Of a DNA stretch of 44,441 nucleotides, positions 1 through 8,390 are shown in pieces. The notes below the pieces were generated by a model that saw only the letters and a program-made list of their open reading frames with translations, was not told the origin of the DNA and ran no database searches. Each line of letters starts with the position of its first letter. Position 1 is the stretch's first letter. The DNA lies in assembly GCA_902802105.1 (NCBI GenBank), contig CADCKR010000020.1, positions 1 through 44,441 on the forward strand, written 5' to 3'. Made by a program: the position numbers and the translations under genes. The DNA comes from an uncultured Ruminococcus sp. (lineage in GTDB: Bacteria; Bacillota; Clostridia; Oscillospirales; Acutalibacteraceae).

Positions 1-3000
1 GCCTGTACAACATAAGCGTACTGATAGGGGGTCGTGCCGCCGGAAGCTGCGCCCTTCATTGTTACGCTTGAACCCTTGCTTATGCTTGTTGCTGAAATAG
101 TTGACTTATTTTCAAGACCGGATACAACAACATCTTTGCTGACAGTAACCGTAGCGGTAGCCTTCTTGCCGTTTGAGGAAGAAGCTGTGATCGTAGCTGT
201 ACCGACAGCCTTACCTGTTACTACTCCGTTTGATACGGAAGCAACAGATGTATCACTTGAAGACCATGTGACAGATTTGTCTGTTGCGTTTGAAGGAGCA
301 ACAGAAGCGCTGAATGTTACAGTCGCGCCGACCTTTACGCTTGCGGAGGTCTTGTCAAGAGAAACGCCCGTTACCTCTACCTGAGAGGGCTTTTCTATTA
401 TCTTTGAGAATCCTGAATCGGTGTACAAGCCCTTGTTCTTGAAGTCAAAGCCCTTATCTGCGGGAGCCTGATTTGAGCCGCTGTTGAATACGAGCTTGAC
501 ATTTGATACGGTAGGCTTGAACTCATAATAATATATGCCGTTGCCGCCGTCCTTCATTGCTGTGCCGGGCCATGACGTGCCTATGGTCTCATCCTTGTCT
601 CCGTCATAAATGTAAATATTTACACCTGCACCCCAGCCGGATGGCTTCTGGAAGTAAACGCCGTTGTCGATATAGGTCATTGAAGGACCTTCGACCGTAA
701 CTGATGCAGTGGCGGTCTTGCCGTTTGAGGTAGTTGCTGTGATAGTTGCCGTACCTGTGCCGACAGCTGTTACAGTGCCGTTGCTTACCTTTGCGACCGC
801 ATCGCTGCTTGATGACCATGTTACTGTTTTGTCTGTTGCATTTGCCGGAGCTACTGTTGCTGTGAGATCGCCTGTTTCGCCGACCTGGAGCTTAAGGCTT
901 GTCGGCGCTATTGTAACGCCTGTAGGCTTTACAATGTTGGTATTTTCACTTACCGTTACCTTTACCGTAGCGGTGAGGTTATTGTGTGTAGTCGCTGTGA
1001 TAGTTGCAGTACCCTTGCTTACGCCCTTGATAACGCCGCCGGAAACAGTAGCAACTGAAGCGTCGCTTGTTGTCCACTTAACTGACTTGTTGGTAGCGTT
1101 TGAAGGAGCAACTGTTGCTGTAACGGATGCGCTTTCGCCTTCAAGAACTGTTACGCTTGACTTGCTCAGTGTAACGCCTGTAGCTTCAACTATATCAACA
1201 TCTACAATCTCGCCGCCGATGATCGTAGCTGCGCCGCCGTCGCCCATGAAAGCACCGTTGGGAACTACACGTCCGGGAGCAGGAGTCTTGCTTGTGCTAA
1301 GAACATAAACTCTGAGGTTGCCCTTGCCTGTGCAGGTAGCTGTGAGCGTACCGCCGGAAACAGTCTGTGTATCGCCTGTGACTGCATCAACATAAGTACC
1401 GTTCGGAACGCCTGTGAATGTTGTAGAACCGGAGATAGTTACACAAACAAAGCTGTCTGTGTTAGCGTCTGTATATCTTCTCTTGAATGCAAGACCGCCG
1501 CCGCAGCCCTCTGTTGAGTACTGACCCTTTCTGAGAGCAGGTATAGCCTGACGGAGTCTGTTAAGACGAATGAGGTGCTGAGCAAGAGGTGCTTCAAGAG
1601 TTGACTTCGCTGCGCCTGTTGCTGTGTATACGGTAAATCCGCTCGCATTTATCTCGCCCTCGATGTTGTCGCCGAAATAAGCACGGCCTGTTTCGCTGAG
1701 AGGAGCGTTGGGGCCTACGTCGATCGGCTTGCCGTGCTGGAAGCGGATCTCTGTTCCGTAGTAAATACAGGGAATGCCGCGGAATGTGAAGATCAGGGCA
1801 AGGTCCTCAGCCCATGTTTCCTCATCGAACTCAGGAATGATCGTCTGGCAGTTGTTAGGAGAATAGTCGTGTGAGTTTACATAAGTCACGCTCCATGTGG
1901 AGTCGTTGAAATACGGATCCTCTTCCTTTGCCATGCCGAATGCCTGACCTGCGTTGTCGAACTGCCAGTGCATCTGGAAGTCGATGGAATCAAGTCCGGA
2001 ACGCTGAGAATAGTCGGGTGTATGATAATCGTTTCCGCGAAGGAGAGCGTTATCGGTGGTGGGCTGGCTTCCCATATCCATGTGAGCATCGTAGTGATCC
2101 TTTGTAAGTGCAACGTTCGCATCAGGATCGCTCGTCCATTTGCTCAGCCAGCTGTCGTCATCTGCCCATGTATAGAAGCAGGTAGAGATCGGGGGCTGCT
2201 CACGGTACCATGTGCTTTCACCCTTGGTACAAACCTCACCGAACATATAGAAATCATCATAGCCGGAGCCGGTATGAACCTTTTTGTACTCCTCGCGGAG
2301 CGCAGGAACAAATGTCTTGTTGAGTGTAAGACGTGAAAGATGCTTTACTGTATCTACACGGAAAGCGTCAACACCCATATCTATAAACTTCTTGTAGCAG
2401 TCTATAAGATAATTATATACCTTCGGGTTTTCGGTGTTCAGGTCGAAGCAGTCGCTGTGCAGTGTCATGATCTGAACATTGTAGTTATCGAAGTCGCCGC
2501 CGCCTGCATAGCCGTCATGGTGATATATCTTATCCGGATCCATCTTTGTACCGGCAGGCATAGGCATATCGCTTCGGCCGTTAGGAGACCATACATCTAT
2601 CTCGATCGGGCAGAGGTTTTTCTCGCCCCAGTTGCAGGAGTGGTTGAAAACAACGTCCTGAATGACCTTCATGCCCTTAGCGTGGCAGGCGTCGATAAGA
2701 TCCTGATATGTAACGCCGTTGGATTCGTATCTGTTATCTACTGCCGTGAAATCGTATGCATGATAGCCGTGGTAGTCATAGCTTGATCTGTTTTTCACAA
2801 CAGGAGTGATCCAGATAGCTGTAAAGCCGAGAGCCTTGATGTAGTCAAGCTTGTCGATAAGTCCCTTGAAATCGCCTCTCCATGCAGGGTCGGAATCAGG
2901 GTTCTTAGCCTTGACGTCATCCACGCAGTGCTCATTGTTGCTGGGGTCGCCGTCATAGAATCTTGTTGTGATAAGGAAGTAGATACTCTCATCACGGAAG

Positions 3001-3179
3001 TCGCTTCTGGAGCTTGCAAAGAGCACGCCTCTGTCCTCGTTTGAAAGCTCTGCTGCTGCCACAGGAGTTGAGGTGATAACAGGAAGCGCTGCTGTGCAGG
3101 TCAGTGCTGTGAGCGCTGACAAGGTCCATGCTGTTACCTTTTTGAAGGTTTTCTTGAATTTTTGTGAGAAAACGCTCAT
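1..3179 (-). CDS. Secreted multidomain alpha-amylase (GH13), C-terminus beyond window
   Basis: Extracellular starch hydrolase, about 1059 residues visible, cut by the window start. An N-terminal signal peptide (basic KKTFKK region, hydrophobic stretch, AAA before residue 45) is followed by a GH13 barrel at about residues 50-560. Visible catalytic residues are the nucleophile Asp276 (DAFRVDTVKH), acid/base Glu315 (MFGEVC) and Asp438 (VNSHD). Two Big_2 Ig-like repeats follow (about 663-745 and 749-830). Next is a starch-binding module resembling CBM26 (about 833-914, with WPG and a VYFQKP start), then a third Big_2 repeat (934-1017) and the beginning of a further repeat. The ATG at 3179 is preceded by GGAAAGGA and followed directly by the signal peptide. 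More binding or cell-attachment modules are expected beyond the edge. The alternative reading, a pullulanase or cyclomaltodextrinase, is less likely given the compact catalytic core. Confidence 0.93.
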   Translation of the reverse strand, partial: MSVFSQKFKKTFKKVTAWTLSALTALTCTAALPVITSTPVAAAELSNEDRGVLFASSRSDFRDESIYFLITTRFYDGDPSNNEHCVDDVKAKNPDSDPAWRGDFKGLIDKLDYIKALGFTAIWITPVVKNRSSYDYHGYHAYDFTAVDNRYESNGVTYQDLIDACHAKGMKVIQDVVFNHSCNWGEKNLCPIEIDVWSPNGRSDMPMPAGTKMDPDKIYHHDGYAGGGDFDNYNVQIMTLHSDCFDLNTENPKVYNYLIDCYKKFIDMGVDAFRVDTVKHLSRLTLNKTFVPALREEYKKVHTGSGYDDFYMFGEVCTKGESTWYREQPPISTCFYTWADDDSWLSKWTSDPDANVALTKDHYDAHMDMGSQPTTDNALLRGNDYHTPDYSQRSGLDSIDFQMHWQFDNAGQAFGMAKEEDPYFNDSTWSVTYVNSHDYSPNNCQTIIPEFDEETWAEDLALIFTFRGIPCIYYGTEIRFQHGKPIDVGPNAPLSETGRAYFGDNIEGEINASGFTVYTATGAAKSTLEAPLAQHLIRLNRLRQAIPALRKGQYSTEGCGGGLAFKRRYTDANTDSFVCVTISGSTTFTGVPNGTYVDAVTGDTQTVSGGTLTATCTGKGNLRVYVLSTSKTPAPGRVVPNGAFMGDGGAATIIGGEIVDVDIVEATGVTLSKSSVTVLEGESASVTATVAPSNATNKSVKWTTSDASVATVSGGVIKGVSKGTATITATTHNNLTATVKVTVSENTNIVKPTGVTIAPTSLKLQVGETGDLTATVAPANATDKTVTWSSSSDAVAKVSNGTVTAVGTGTATITATTSNGKTATASVTVEGPSMTYIDNGVYFQKPSGWGAGVNIYIYDGDKDETIGTSWPGTAMKDGGNGIYYYEFKPTVSNVKLVFNSGSNQAPADKGFDFKNKGLYTDSGFSKIIEKPSQVEVTGVSLDKTSASVKVGATVTFSASVAPSNATDKSVTWSSSDTSVASVSNGVVTGKAVGTATITASSSNGKKATATVTVSKDVVVSGLENKSTISATSISKGSSVTMKGAASGGTTPYQYAYVVQ

Positions 3180-3280
3180 TTGGTAGATCATCCTTTCCAT
3201 TTTTGTTGTTCAGGCCAAACATGACTGTCTGACATGATGGGTTGATTTTCGGTGCTGAAAGGCCGTATTTATCTGTATAA

Positions 3281-3309
3281 ATTGTATTACAACCAGTGCC
3301 TTTTGTAAA
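3281..3309 (-). promoter_or_regulatory. Candidate sigma-A promoter of the amylase
   Basis: On the minus strand, TTTACA (3309-3304), a 17-base spacer and TACAAT (3286-3281), about 100 bases ahead of the amylase start. The 3180-3598 gap (419 bases) otherwise holds only this promoter, AT-rich sequence and the terminator of the upstream DUF4317 gene. Confidence 0.45.
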
Positions 3310-3546
3310 GTTGTCAATTTGTTCATAAAAAGATAACAATTTATTAAATAATATTAACAATTAGTAATAATGTACATAAAATTCTTGTGCCACATTGTGA
3401 ATAATCACGGAGTTTTTGAGCCGATTTATCTCAAATGCACAACTTTCAATCTAAAAATTCATCACACAAAATCATATATAATGTTGGTCATTTTTATAAT
3501 TTCAATATGCAGATACAGTAGGCATTATATCCTTACATTAAAATAA

Positions 3547-3568
3547 CGGCAGCCGAATACGGCTGCCG
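3547..3568 (-). terminator. Rho-independent terminator after the DUF4317 gene
   Basis: A perfect 8-bp stem (CGGCAGCC / GGCTGCCG) with a 6-base loop. On the minus strand it is followed by TTATTTTAAT. It lies about 30 bases past the stop codon of the upstream gene and separates it from the amylase. Confidence 0.8.
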
Positions 3569-3598
3569 CTGTGTCGTCAGGTTTATTTCTGTAAAGAA

Positions 3599-4762
3599 TT
3601 ACTGCTCTGCTGCCTCTTCGGCTGCAGCAGGCTGTTCGATGCGTATGCCGACACCGTTTACCTCTACGCCTTCTTCCGCACGGATAAGGACGTATTTGGT
3701 GCCGTCAATTATTCTTGTCTCTAAGAGATAGCTTTTTTCGGGACTTACCTTAATAGTGACATCGGGAGTTTTGACTTCAAACTGCTTTGGGTCGATCACG
3801 TTCAGCGGGCTTATCTCAGCTTTTTCGCCAAAGGCAGCATCGAACCTTTCGTCAAAGTCTGCGATACGCTCATCTGATGCACCGCAGTCCTCTAAAACAC
3901 GCCTGACGTCACGCTTGCCCAGAAGCAGCGGCTCATCCTGCCTTGCACTCTTATGCTCATCTATGATCTCGCTGATATGCTCATGCACAGACTGAACAAA
4001 CTCATAGCTGCAGTCATCGGCAGCTGTTTCGGCAATGAGGGCACGGAAGTTTTCCTTCTGTTCCTCGGCAGGCATCGGATATTCCGTACAGAAAAGCGCC
4101 TCTGCTGCCGCCTTATAGTCATCGCCTGCGCTCTTGGTGTAGAAAAGTGCATTATAGATGTTAGTGCTCCTGTCGTCAAACGCCGGGAACATGAATCCGA
4201 TCTCAGGTGCGCAGACAGCCATATCTGCACCTACGTTTCTGAACGTCTGATCTGCCGTGCTGAAGCCTATGCCGGACTTTGTGAGCTTTACCGGACAAAC
4301 GCTGCACAGGATATAGCGGAACACCTCGTCTGAATCATCAGGCATCTCCTCATCGTTCTTTGATTTGTTGGGAACGTCATACTTATCGCAGCCGACAAAG
4401 ATCATATATGTGTCGTCCGTGTTAAAGGAATCAATTATCTTCTGATAAAGCGTGTGCAGTGCTTCGGCGTCTTCAAGATCACTGTCTCTCAGGCGCATGA
4501 GCAGCTTATGCTCCTCGCTGTCAGCTACCTGCTCTGTGGTAAAGCAGATATCCATAAGGTTTTTGCCTGTACGGCCTGAAAGCGTCTTTTTGAGCAGCTT
4601 GAATAAAGTTTCGCTTTCTTCAAGAGAAAGCAGGCCTACAGTCTGTGAAAACTCGGTCATTATCTCTTTTTTTGTGCTGACATAGCAGCCCTTCAGAACA
4701 GTAATATTGTTCTTGTCATGGTTTATTCTTCTTCTGATTTCTGAGATCTCATTATCGGTCAT
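3599..4762 (-). CDS. DUF4317 family protein
   Basis: Cytoplasmic protein of 387 residues whose opening (EIRRRI, then a conserved GCYV and EFSQTVGLLS) matches the DUF4317 family of Clostridia as I remember it. The family has no established function. No signal peptide or membrane segment is visible; the sequence is acidic. An upstream GTG at 4804 keeps the frame open, but the ATG at 4762 has AGAGGT at the right distance, so I start there. The gene has its own promoter (4839-4811) and terminator (3568-3547), so it is probably monocistronic. Confidence 0.8.
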   Translation of the reverse strand: MTDNEISEIRRRINHDKNNITVLKGCYVSTKKEIMTEFSQTVGLLSLEESETLFKLLKKTLSGRTGKNLMDICFTTEQVADSEEHKLLMRLRDSDLEDAEALHTLYQKIIDSFNTDDTYMIFVGCDKYDVPNKSKNDEEMPDDSDEVFRYILCSVCPVKLTKSGIGFSTADQTFRNVGADMAVCAPEIGFMFPAFDDRSTNIYNALFYTKSAGDDYKAAAEALFCTEYPMPAEEQKENFRALIAETAADDCSYEFVQSVHEHISEIIDEHKSARQDEPLLLGKRDVRRVLEDCGASDERIADFDERFDAAFGEKAEISPLNVIDPKQFEVKTPDVTIKVSPEKSYLLETRIIDGTKYVLIRAEEGVEVNGVGIRIEQPAAAEEAAEQ

Positions 4763-4810
4763 GTTCTTACCTCTTTCATTATTGTCTGCCGTTCTCGGCG
4801 GCACCTGAAT

Positions 4811-4839
4811 ATTATATCAGAAATCAAAAGCTTTTACAA
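4811..4839 (-). promoter_or_regulatory. Sigma-A promoter of the DUF4317 gene
   Basis: Minus strand TTGTAA (4839-4834), 17-base spacer, TATAAT (4816-4811). The implied leader to the ATG at 4762 is about 40 bases. Confidence 0.6.
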
Positions 4840-4918
4840 TATCCGGAAATATAAATTCACAAAAATCAATTCTGGCCGGCAGGTTACACGGGGAAACCCT
4901 TTTCCGGCGCAGAGACTA

Positions 4919-4947
4919 TTGAAAAAACTATGCGATAGTGATATCAT
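4919..4947 (+). promoter_or_regulatory. Candidate promoter of the NifX-like gene
   Basis: TTGAAA (4919-4924), 17-base spacer, TATCAT (4942-4947), followed by a leader of about 70 bases before the ATG at 5025. The leader contains GC-rich segments but I recognise no riboswitch in it. Confidence 0.4.
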
Positions 4948-5024
4948 AGTGACATACTCCCGCCGCCTGCGCTAATGCTTGGAGTCGGGTTAAATTAAGG
5001 CAAAGCATTGGAAGGATGATAAAT

Positions 5025-5354
5025 ATGAAGCTTGCAGTAACTGTTGACCCGTCTGACAACAGCGTTTTCCGTGTGTTTGAGGATACAAGGGTGATATGGA
5101 TATACACTATAGAAAACGGTGAGATAACCGATTCTGAAATGGTCGGCACAATGGCCGAGAGCGTTGATGATATAGTCGGCGTTGTAATGATGATGGAGGC
5201 CGACGGCATTCTTTGCGGAGATATCACGGCGGGATCACGCCGCCTGCTTGATGATGAGGGCATAACATTTTACAGCGGATTTTACGGTAATGCCGATGAA
5301 GCAGTAAGCGATTTTATCAACGGCTATGTTATTTTCGGACCGGATGAGGATTGA
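5025..5354 (+). CDS. NifB/NifX-type iron-molybdenum cofactor-binding fold protein
   Basis: A 109-residue single-domain protein resembling the dinitrogenase FeMo-cofactor biosynthesis fold (PF02579). It has the MKLAVTV opening, a central region ending in ILCGDITAGSRRLL and the typical GITFYSGFYGNADEAVSDF ending with its G...G...A pattern. Many anaerobes carry such proteins without any nitrogenase, and nothing here suggests nitrogen fixation, so a role in metal or Fe-S cofactor handling is only inference. The ATG at 5025 is chosen over 5016 because GGAAGGA (5010-5016) then lies 8 bases upstream. The next gene on the same strand is a metal-dependent repressor, but it has its own promoter. Confidence 0.7.
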   Translation: MKLAVTVDPSDNSVFRVFEDTRVIWIYTIENGEITDSEMVGTMAESVDDIVGVVMMMEADGILCGDITAGSRRLLDDEGITFYSGFYGNADEAVSDFINGYVIFGPDED

Positions 5355-5428
5355 TGAGTGCGCCGATGCTTACAAAAATAAGACCGTTCATAAATTATCA
5401 TATTAAAGAATTATAATTGCGGTTATGC

Positions 5429-5458
5429 TTGACTAATAGTGTGATTTTCTGGTATAAT
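5429..5458 (+). promoter_or_regulatory. Extended -10 sigma-A promoter of the DtxR/MntR-like gene
   Basis: TTGACT (5429-5434), 18-base spacer, TATAAT (5453-5458) with TGG directly upstream of the -10 box. Confidence 0.7.
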
Positions 5459-5489
5459 GTTAATAAAGAATTAAGGAGGAGGATCGACC

Positions 5490-5885
5490 TTGAAAACCGA
5501 TAAGAACAGGGATAAAACCACCGAAGACTATCTTGAAGCCATGCTCATGCTGAAAGAGAAAAACGGCTATGTCCGTTCAATAGATGTTGCTGCACATCTG
5601 AATGTTACCAAGCCAAGCGTTACCTACACCACTAAGCGTCTGAGGGAACGCGGCCTTATAACAATGGATCATGACAATATGATACAGATCACTGATAAAG
5701 GTATGGAGATCGCTGATAAGATCTACAAGCGTCATGTCCTTTTGCGAAATTTCTTTATGCGTCTGGGCGTAGCAGAAAATACCGCAGATGAGGATGCCTG
5801 CAAGGTTGAACACGATCTTAGTCAGGAGACCTTTGACGCTCTGTGCAGTCACGTTGAAAAATACTCAGGCAATTCCGAAAACTGA
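5490..5885 (+). CDS. DtxR/MntR-family metal-dependent transcriptional regulator
   Basis: A 131-residue DNA-binding repressor: winged helix-turn-helix at about residues 9-75 (TTEDYLEAM, then the recognition helix region NVTKPSVTYTTKRL) and a metal-binding dimerisation domain at 76-131. It lacks the SH3-like third domain, as MntR does. Putative metal ligands are Asp13 (MntR-like position), His82, Cys104, Glu107 and His108. Cys104 sits where MntR has Glu and DtxR has Cys, so Fe versus Mn preference cannot be decided by reading. The start is TTG at 5490 with a near-perfect AAGGAGGAGG (5473-5482) 7 bases upstream. No target transporter lies next to it. Confidence 0.9.
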   Translation: MKTDKNRDKTTEDYLEAMLMLKEKNGYVRSIDVAAHLNVTKPSVTYTTKRLRERGLITMDHDNMIQITDKGMEIADKIYKRHVLLRNFFMRLGVAENTADEDACKVEHDLSQETFDALCSHVEKYSGNSEN

Positions 5886-5923
5886 GCTTTTCAGACCTTA
5901 TTTATACATAATCCAGCATATTT

Positions 5924-5956
5924 AAAAACGGCGGATCGCAGTGATCCGCCGTTTTT
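5924..5956. terminator. Bidirectional terminator between convergent genes
   Basis: A 14-bp perfect stem with A-run on the left and T-run on the right (AAAAACGGCGGATC / GATCCGCCGTTTTT) around a 5-base loop. It serves the regulator gene on the plus strand and the acyl carrier protein on the minus strand. Confidence 0.9.
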
Positions 5957-5975
5957 GCAGTATATTATGGTAATA

Positions 5976-6221
5976 TCAGGCTTTTGCTCTTGCGGCAATA
6001 ATGTCAGCCATCTCCCCTACGTTCTTCATGGATGATACCTCACCCATCTTAAACTTCATCCTGAACTCACGCTCAACTGCGTTGATGAGTGTGATATGCT
6101 CAAGGCTGTCCCAGTCGTCAATGTCATCGGCTGTTGTCTTGGGGTTGACCCTTATTGAGTCATCGTCAAACACATCCTGAAAAACCTTGTCAAGTCTTGC
6201 GTAGATAGTTTTTGTATCCAT
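5976..6221 (-). CDS. Stand-alone acyl carrier protein
   Basis: An 81-residue acyl carrier protein. The phosphopantetheine attachment site is the Ser in DDWDSLEHI, in the usual place near the middle, followed by a helix-rich C-terminus. It is the last gene of the run MBOAT, DHHW protein, FkbH-like enzyme, ACP. The ACP presumably carries the acyl group that the FkbH-like enzyme loads and the MBOAT transfers, as DltC does for D-alanine; that role is inference from context. The ATG at 6221 follows AAAGGA; the frame is open to 6320 but without a ribosome site. It is probably co-transcribed with the gene upstream (153-base gap). Confidence 0.88.
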   Translation of the reverse strand: MDTKTIYARLDKVFQDVFDDDSIRVNPKTTADDIDDWDSLEHITLINAVEREFRMKFKMGEVSSMKNVGEMADIIAARAKA

Positions 6222-6374
6222 GTTCCTTTGCTCCTTTATCATTTTGTCAAGATCAGACGGCTTACGGGATGAACCAAGCGGGCGGCTGCCCGCGGAATAA
6301 CCGTCTGTAAATGCTTCCATAACATTTTACTCTATTACAGAAGCAATATATTTCTATAAAAGAAATAAAAATAA

Positions 6375-8168
6375 TTATTTGACGGCGGAATTATCCTCAA
6401 CGGCAATAACATGGTTCCTGTTCTCGTAGCCGTCAACGGAAAGCTCCCAGACGGTATTGCCTGCTTCGTCCTCGCTTACCTTAGTAAAGCCAAAGAAGCC
6501 GTAAAGCTCCCTTACCATGTTATTCTTTGCAGTCGGATAGTAATAACCCTTAATGGTCTTTATGCCCTGCTCACGGCAGCGCTCAACAAGACGGTCTAAC
6601 ATTGCAAGCTCCATGTCCCTTTTCAGCACACGGCAGCTCATCAGCCACAGCTCCATATTAAGCACTTCGCCGTCCTTTTTGCCTATAACAACAGACACAA
6701 CTCCGTTATCGCCGAACTTGTCGATAAGCTTGCCGTAAAGACGTATATACTCAGGGCTGGTGCTTACCTCTTCCATTTCGGTAGCTGTATAGCGCCTTGT
6801 GGTTACATTGAACTGGTTGCTCTTGTTTGTGAGCTGAGTTATGCGCTGGAGATAAACCGGAATAAAGTCATCTATCACTGCCTTCATGTCAAGGCTGAGG
6901 AGATAATCCTTATAATCGGCAAAGGTAGCCTGCTGTGCGGCTCTCTGTGCGTTTGCCTTATACATCTCGTTGCGCTTGAGATCGTCCTCACTGAAATTAG
7001 TTACCTCAAAATATCCGTTCCTGTCTATAGTCGTAATGTAGTTTTCAACACTGTCCATGACCGGAGCGCGAACACCTGCGACCTGCGCGCTGACGATGGC
7101 TCTCTCGGCCGGATTGTCGTCTACGAATACTATGGAATCCGGAAGGATATTGAGTTCGTTTGCTATCTCTTCAATATTTCTGTCCTTGTTTTCCCAGTTA
7201 GCCTTGATTATTATGAAATCGTCGGGCTTCAGCGCACCTTCGGGATGTTCAAGACCGGCTATAGCATTCTCATGGTCATTCTTGGAGCATACCGTGAGGA
7301 TAACTCCAAGCTCCTTGAGTGATTTTATATAGCTCTGGAACTCATAATATGTCTGAGAAACTCCGGTCTCCTGCCCTATCTGTATGCCGTCTACACCGTC
7401 ATCTCCCACAACTCCGCCCCAGAGGGTATTGTCAAGGTCGAGCGCAAGAGCCTTTTTGTTTCTGCCGAAAACAGATTTGATGATATTTGAAAGGTTGAAT
7501 GAAAACTCCGGGATAGCGTCAACGCACATCGCATATTTGTACATATTCCAGTATGAAGGGTCACTCCACTGTTTTAACCCGTAGCAGGCTGAAATATAGT
7601 TTATGTCATTGATATAAAAGCCCTCGTGATTTTCAGCATACTCATAGAATTTTGCGTTAAGACGTGTGAGGTAATTTTCGCGTCCGCGGTAGTCGCTGCA
7701 ATCCTTGTTGCCCATAAGACGATAGAAGGGCATTTCAAAGTTATTCTGTATTATCGGACAGTGATAGGTCTCGGATATCTTGTTCCACATCTGCTCGAAT
7801 CCGGAATACTCTGCATCAAGAAGCCGGCAGACCTGCTCACGGCTGTCTGAGGTATGGGGATAGTTTTTGATGTTCCTGTTGGTCGTATGGATAAAAACGA
7901 TATCCGGTGCAAAGCTGATAAGCTCTTCACTGGGAAACATCGCGTCCTGCCAATACTGCGCATACTCCGACTGATAGAATTCAGCCTCGATGCCCTGATC
8001 TAGCAGGAAAAGCTCAAGATAGACAACAATGTCATTTGTGGTTGAGCCGCCGAATACGGCTATCTTCTTTTTTATTCTTTTGCTGCCGTCAGCCAAAAGC
8101 GCTTTTTTGAGCGACTTGCGCTTTTTGATGATGTATTCCGAATCAAAGGGATATTCAAGCTCTTTCAT
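6375..8168 (-). CDS. FkbH-like HAD-IIIC enzyme with SGNH-like N-terminus and GNAT-like C-terminus
   Basis: A 597-residue soluble enzyme of the FkbH-like family. Residues about 35-220 resemble an SGNH-like domain (AVFGGSTTND). The HAD-IIIC core is at about 235-400, with the phosphatase motif D244-L-D246-N-T and LWGGVVGDDG, then a lysine-centred SKND and the VFVDDNPAER motif. Residues about 440-590 form a GNAT-like acyltransferase part. Characterised FkbH relatives in polyketide pathways load a glyceryl unit from 1,3-bisphosphoglycerate onto an ACP and remove the phosphate. That chemistry is established for those relatives, inferred here. An ACP gene follows at once and an MBOAT/DHHW pair precedes, which points to modification of a surface polymer rather than polyketide synthesis. 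The ATG at 8168 has AGAAAGGAT upstream. Confidence 0.88.
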   Translation of the reverse strand: MKELEYPFDSEYIIKKRKSLKKALLADGSKRIKKKIAVFGGSTTNDIVVYLELFLLDQGIEAEFYQSEYAQYWQDAMFPSEELISFAPDIVFIHTTNRNIKNYPHTSDSREQVCRLLDAEYSGFEQMWNKISETYHCPIIQNNFEMPFYRLMGNKDCSDYRGRENYLTRLNAKFYEYAENHEGFYINDINYISACYGLKQWSDPSYWNMYKYAMCVDAIPEFSFNLSNIIKSVFGRNKKALALDLDNTLWGGVVGDDGVDGIQIGQETGVSQTYYEFQSYIKSLKELGVILTVCSKNDHENAIAGLEHPEGALKPDDFIIIKANWENKDRNIEEIANELNILPDSIVFVDDNPAERAIVSAQVAGVRAPVMDSVENYITTIDRNGYFEVTNFSEDDLKRNEMYKANAQRAAQQATFADYKDYLLSLDMKAVIDDFIPVYLQRITQLTNKSNQFNVTTRRYTATEMEEVSTSPEYIRLYGKLIDKFGDNGVVSVVIGKKDGEVLNMELWLMSCRVLKRDMELAMLDRLVERCREQGIKTIKGYYYPTAKNNMVRELYGFFGFTKVSEDEAGNTVWELSVDGYENRNHVIAVEDNSAVK

Positions 8169-8203
8169 AGATCTTATCCTTTCTGTTTCTTCTTGGTCAA
8201 ATA

Positions 8204-8229
8204 TTATACTAATTCCGGATAAAAATCAG
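8204..8229 (-). repeat. 26-bp dispersed repeat, copy 1 (supplies a TATAAT box)
   Basis: On the minus strand this copy reads CTGATTTTTATCC then GGAATTAGTATAA and differs at about 3 of 26 positions from the copies at 8244-8269, 24101-24126 and 42606-42631. The next minus-strand base completes TATAAT (8208-8203), a possible -10 box about 35 bases ahead of the FkbH-like gene. It forms an imperfect inverted pair with copy 2. Confidence 0.6.
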
Positions 8230-8243
8230 ACCGCAAAAATTGT

Positions 8244-8269
8244 CTGCTTTTTGTCAGGTATTAGTATTA
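8244..8269 (+). repeat. 26-bp dispersed repeat, copy 2
   Basis: Reads CTGCTTTTTGTCAGG then TATTAGTATTA on the plus strand. It matches 24101-24126 at 24 of 26 positions and is inverted relative to copy 1, 14 bases away. Confidence 0.6.
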
Positions 8270-8270
8270 A

Positions 8271-8353
8271 GGGGACTTTCACGAGAAAGCCCCCCCTTTG
8301 TCTCGCCTGTCGGTCCGGGCGGTGCTTTTGCCCGCCGTACACCGCACCGCCCG
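8271..8353. repeat. GC-rich hairpins between the DHHW and FkbH-like genes
   Basis: Two inverted repeats fill this gap. One is GGGGACTTTC / GAAAGCCCC at about 8271-8295, related to the GGGACTTTT hairpin repeats near 15.4 kb. The other is a perfect 10-bp stem CGGGCGGTGC / GCACCGCCCG at 8316-8325 and 8344-8353. Neither has a clear T-run, so attenuation or a repeat-element origin are both possible. Confidence 0.5.
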
Positions 8354-8390
8354 AAAGCCTGTTTTATTCTGTTATTTCCCGTCTGAGCTG

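Noticed and set aside
709-1308. Plus-strand open frame opposite the amylase Big_2 repeats
   Set aside because: It mirrors the Val/Thr-rich repeats of the real minus-strand protein and has no start signals.
4855-5010. Possible riboswitch ahead of the NifX-like gene
   Set aside because: GC-rich and with some pairing, but I could not match it to any known riboswitch core; the sequence resembles a decayed intergenic repeat instead.
5976-6320. Longer acyl carrier protein starting at 6320
   Set aside because: The extra 33 residues are low in family resemblance and have no ribosome site; the ATG at 6221 does.
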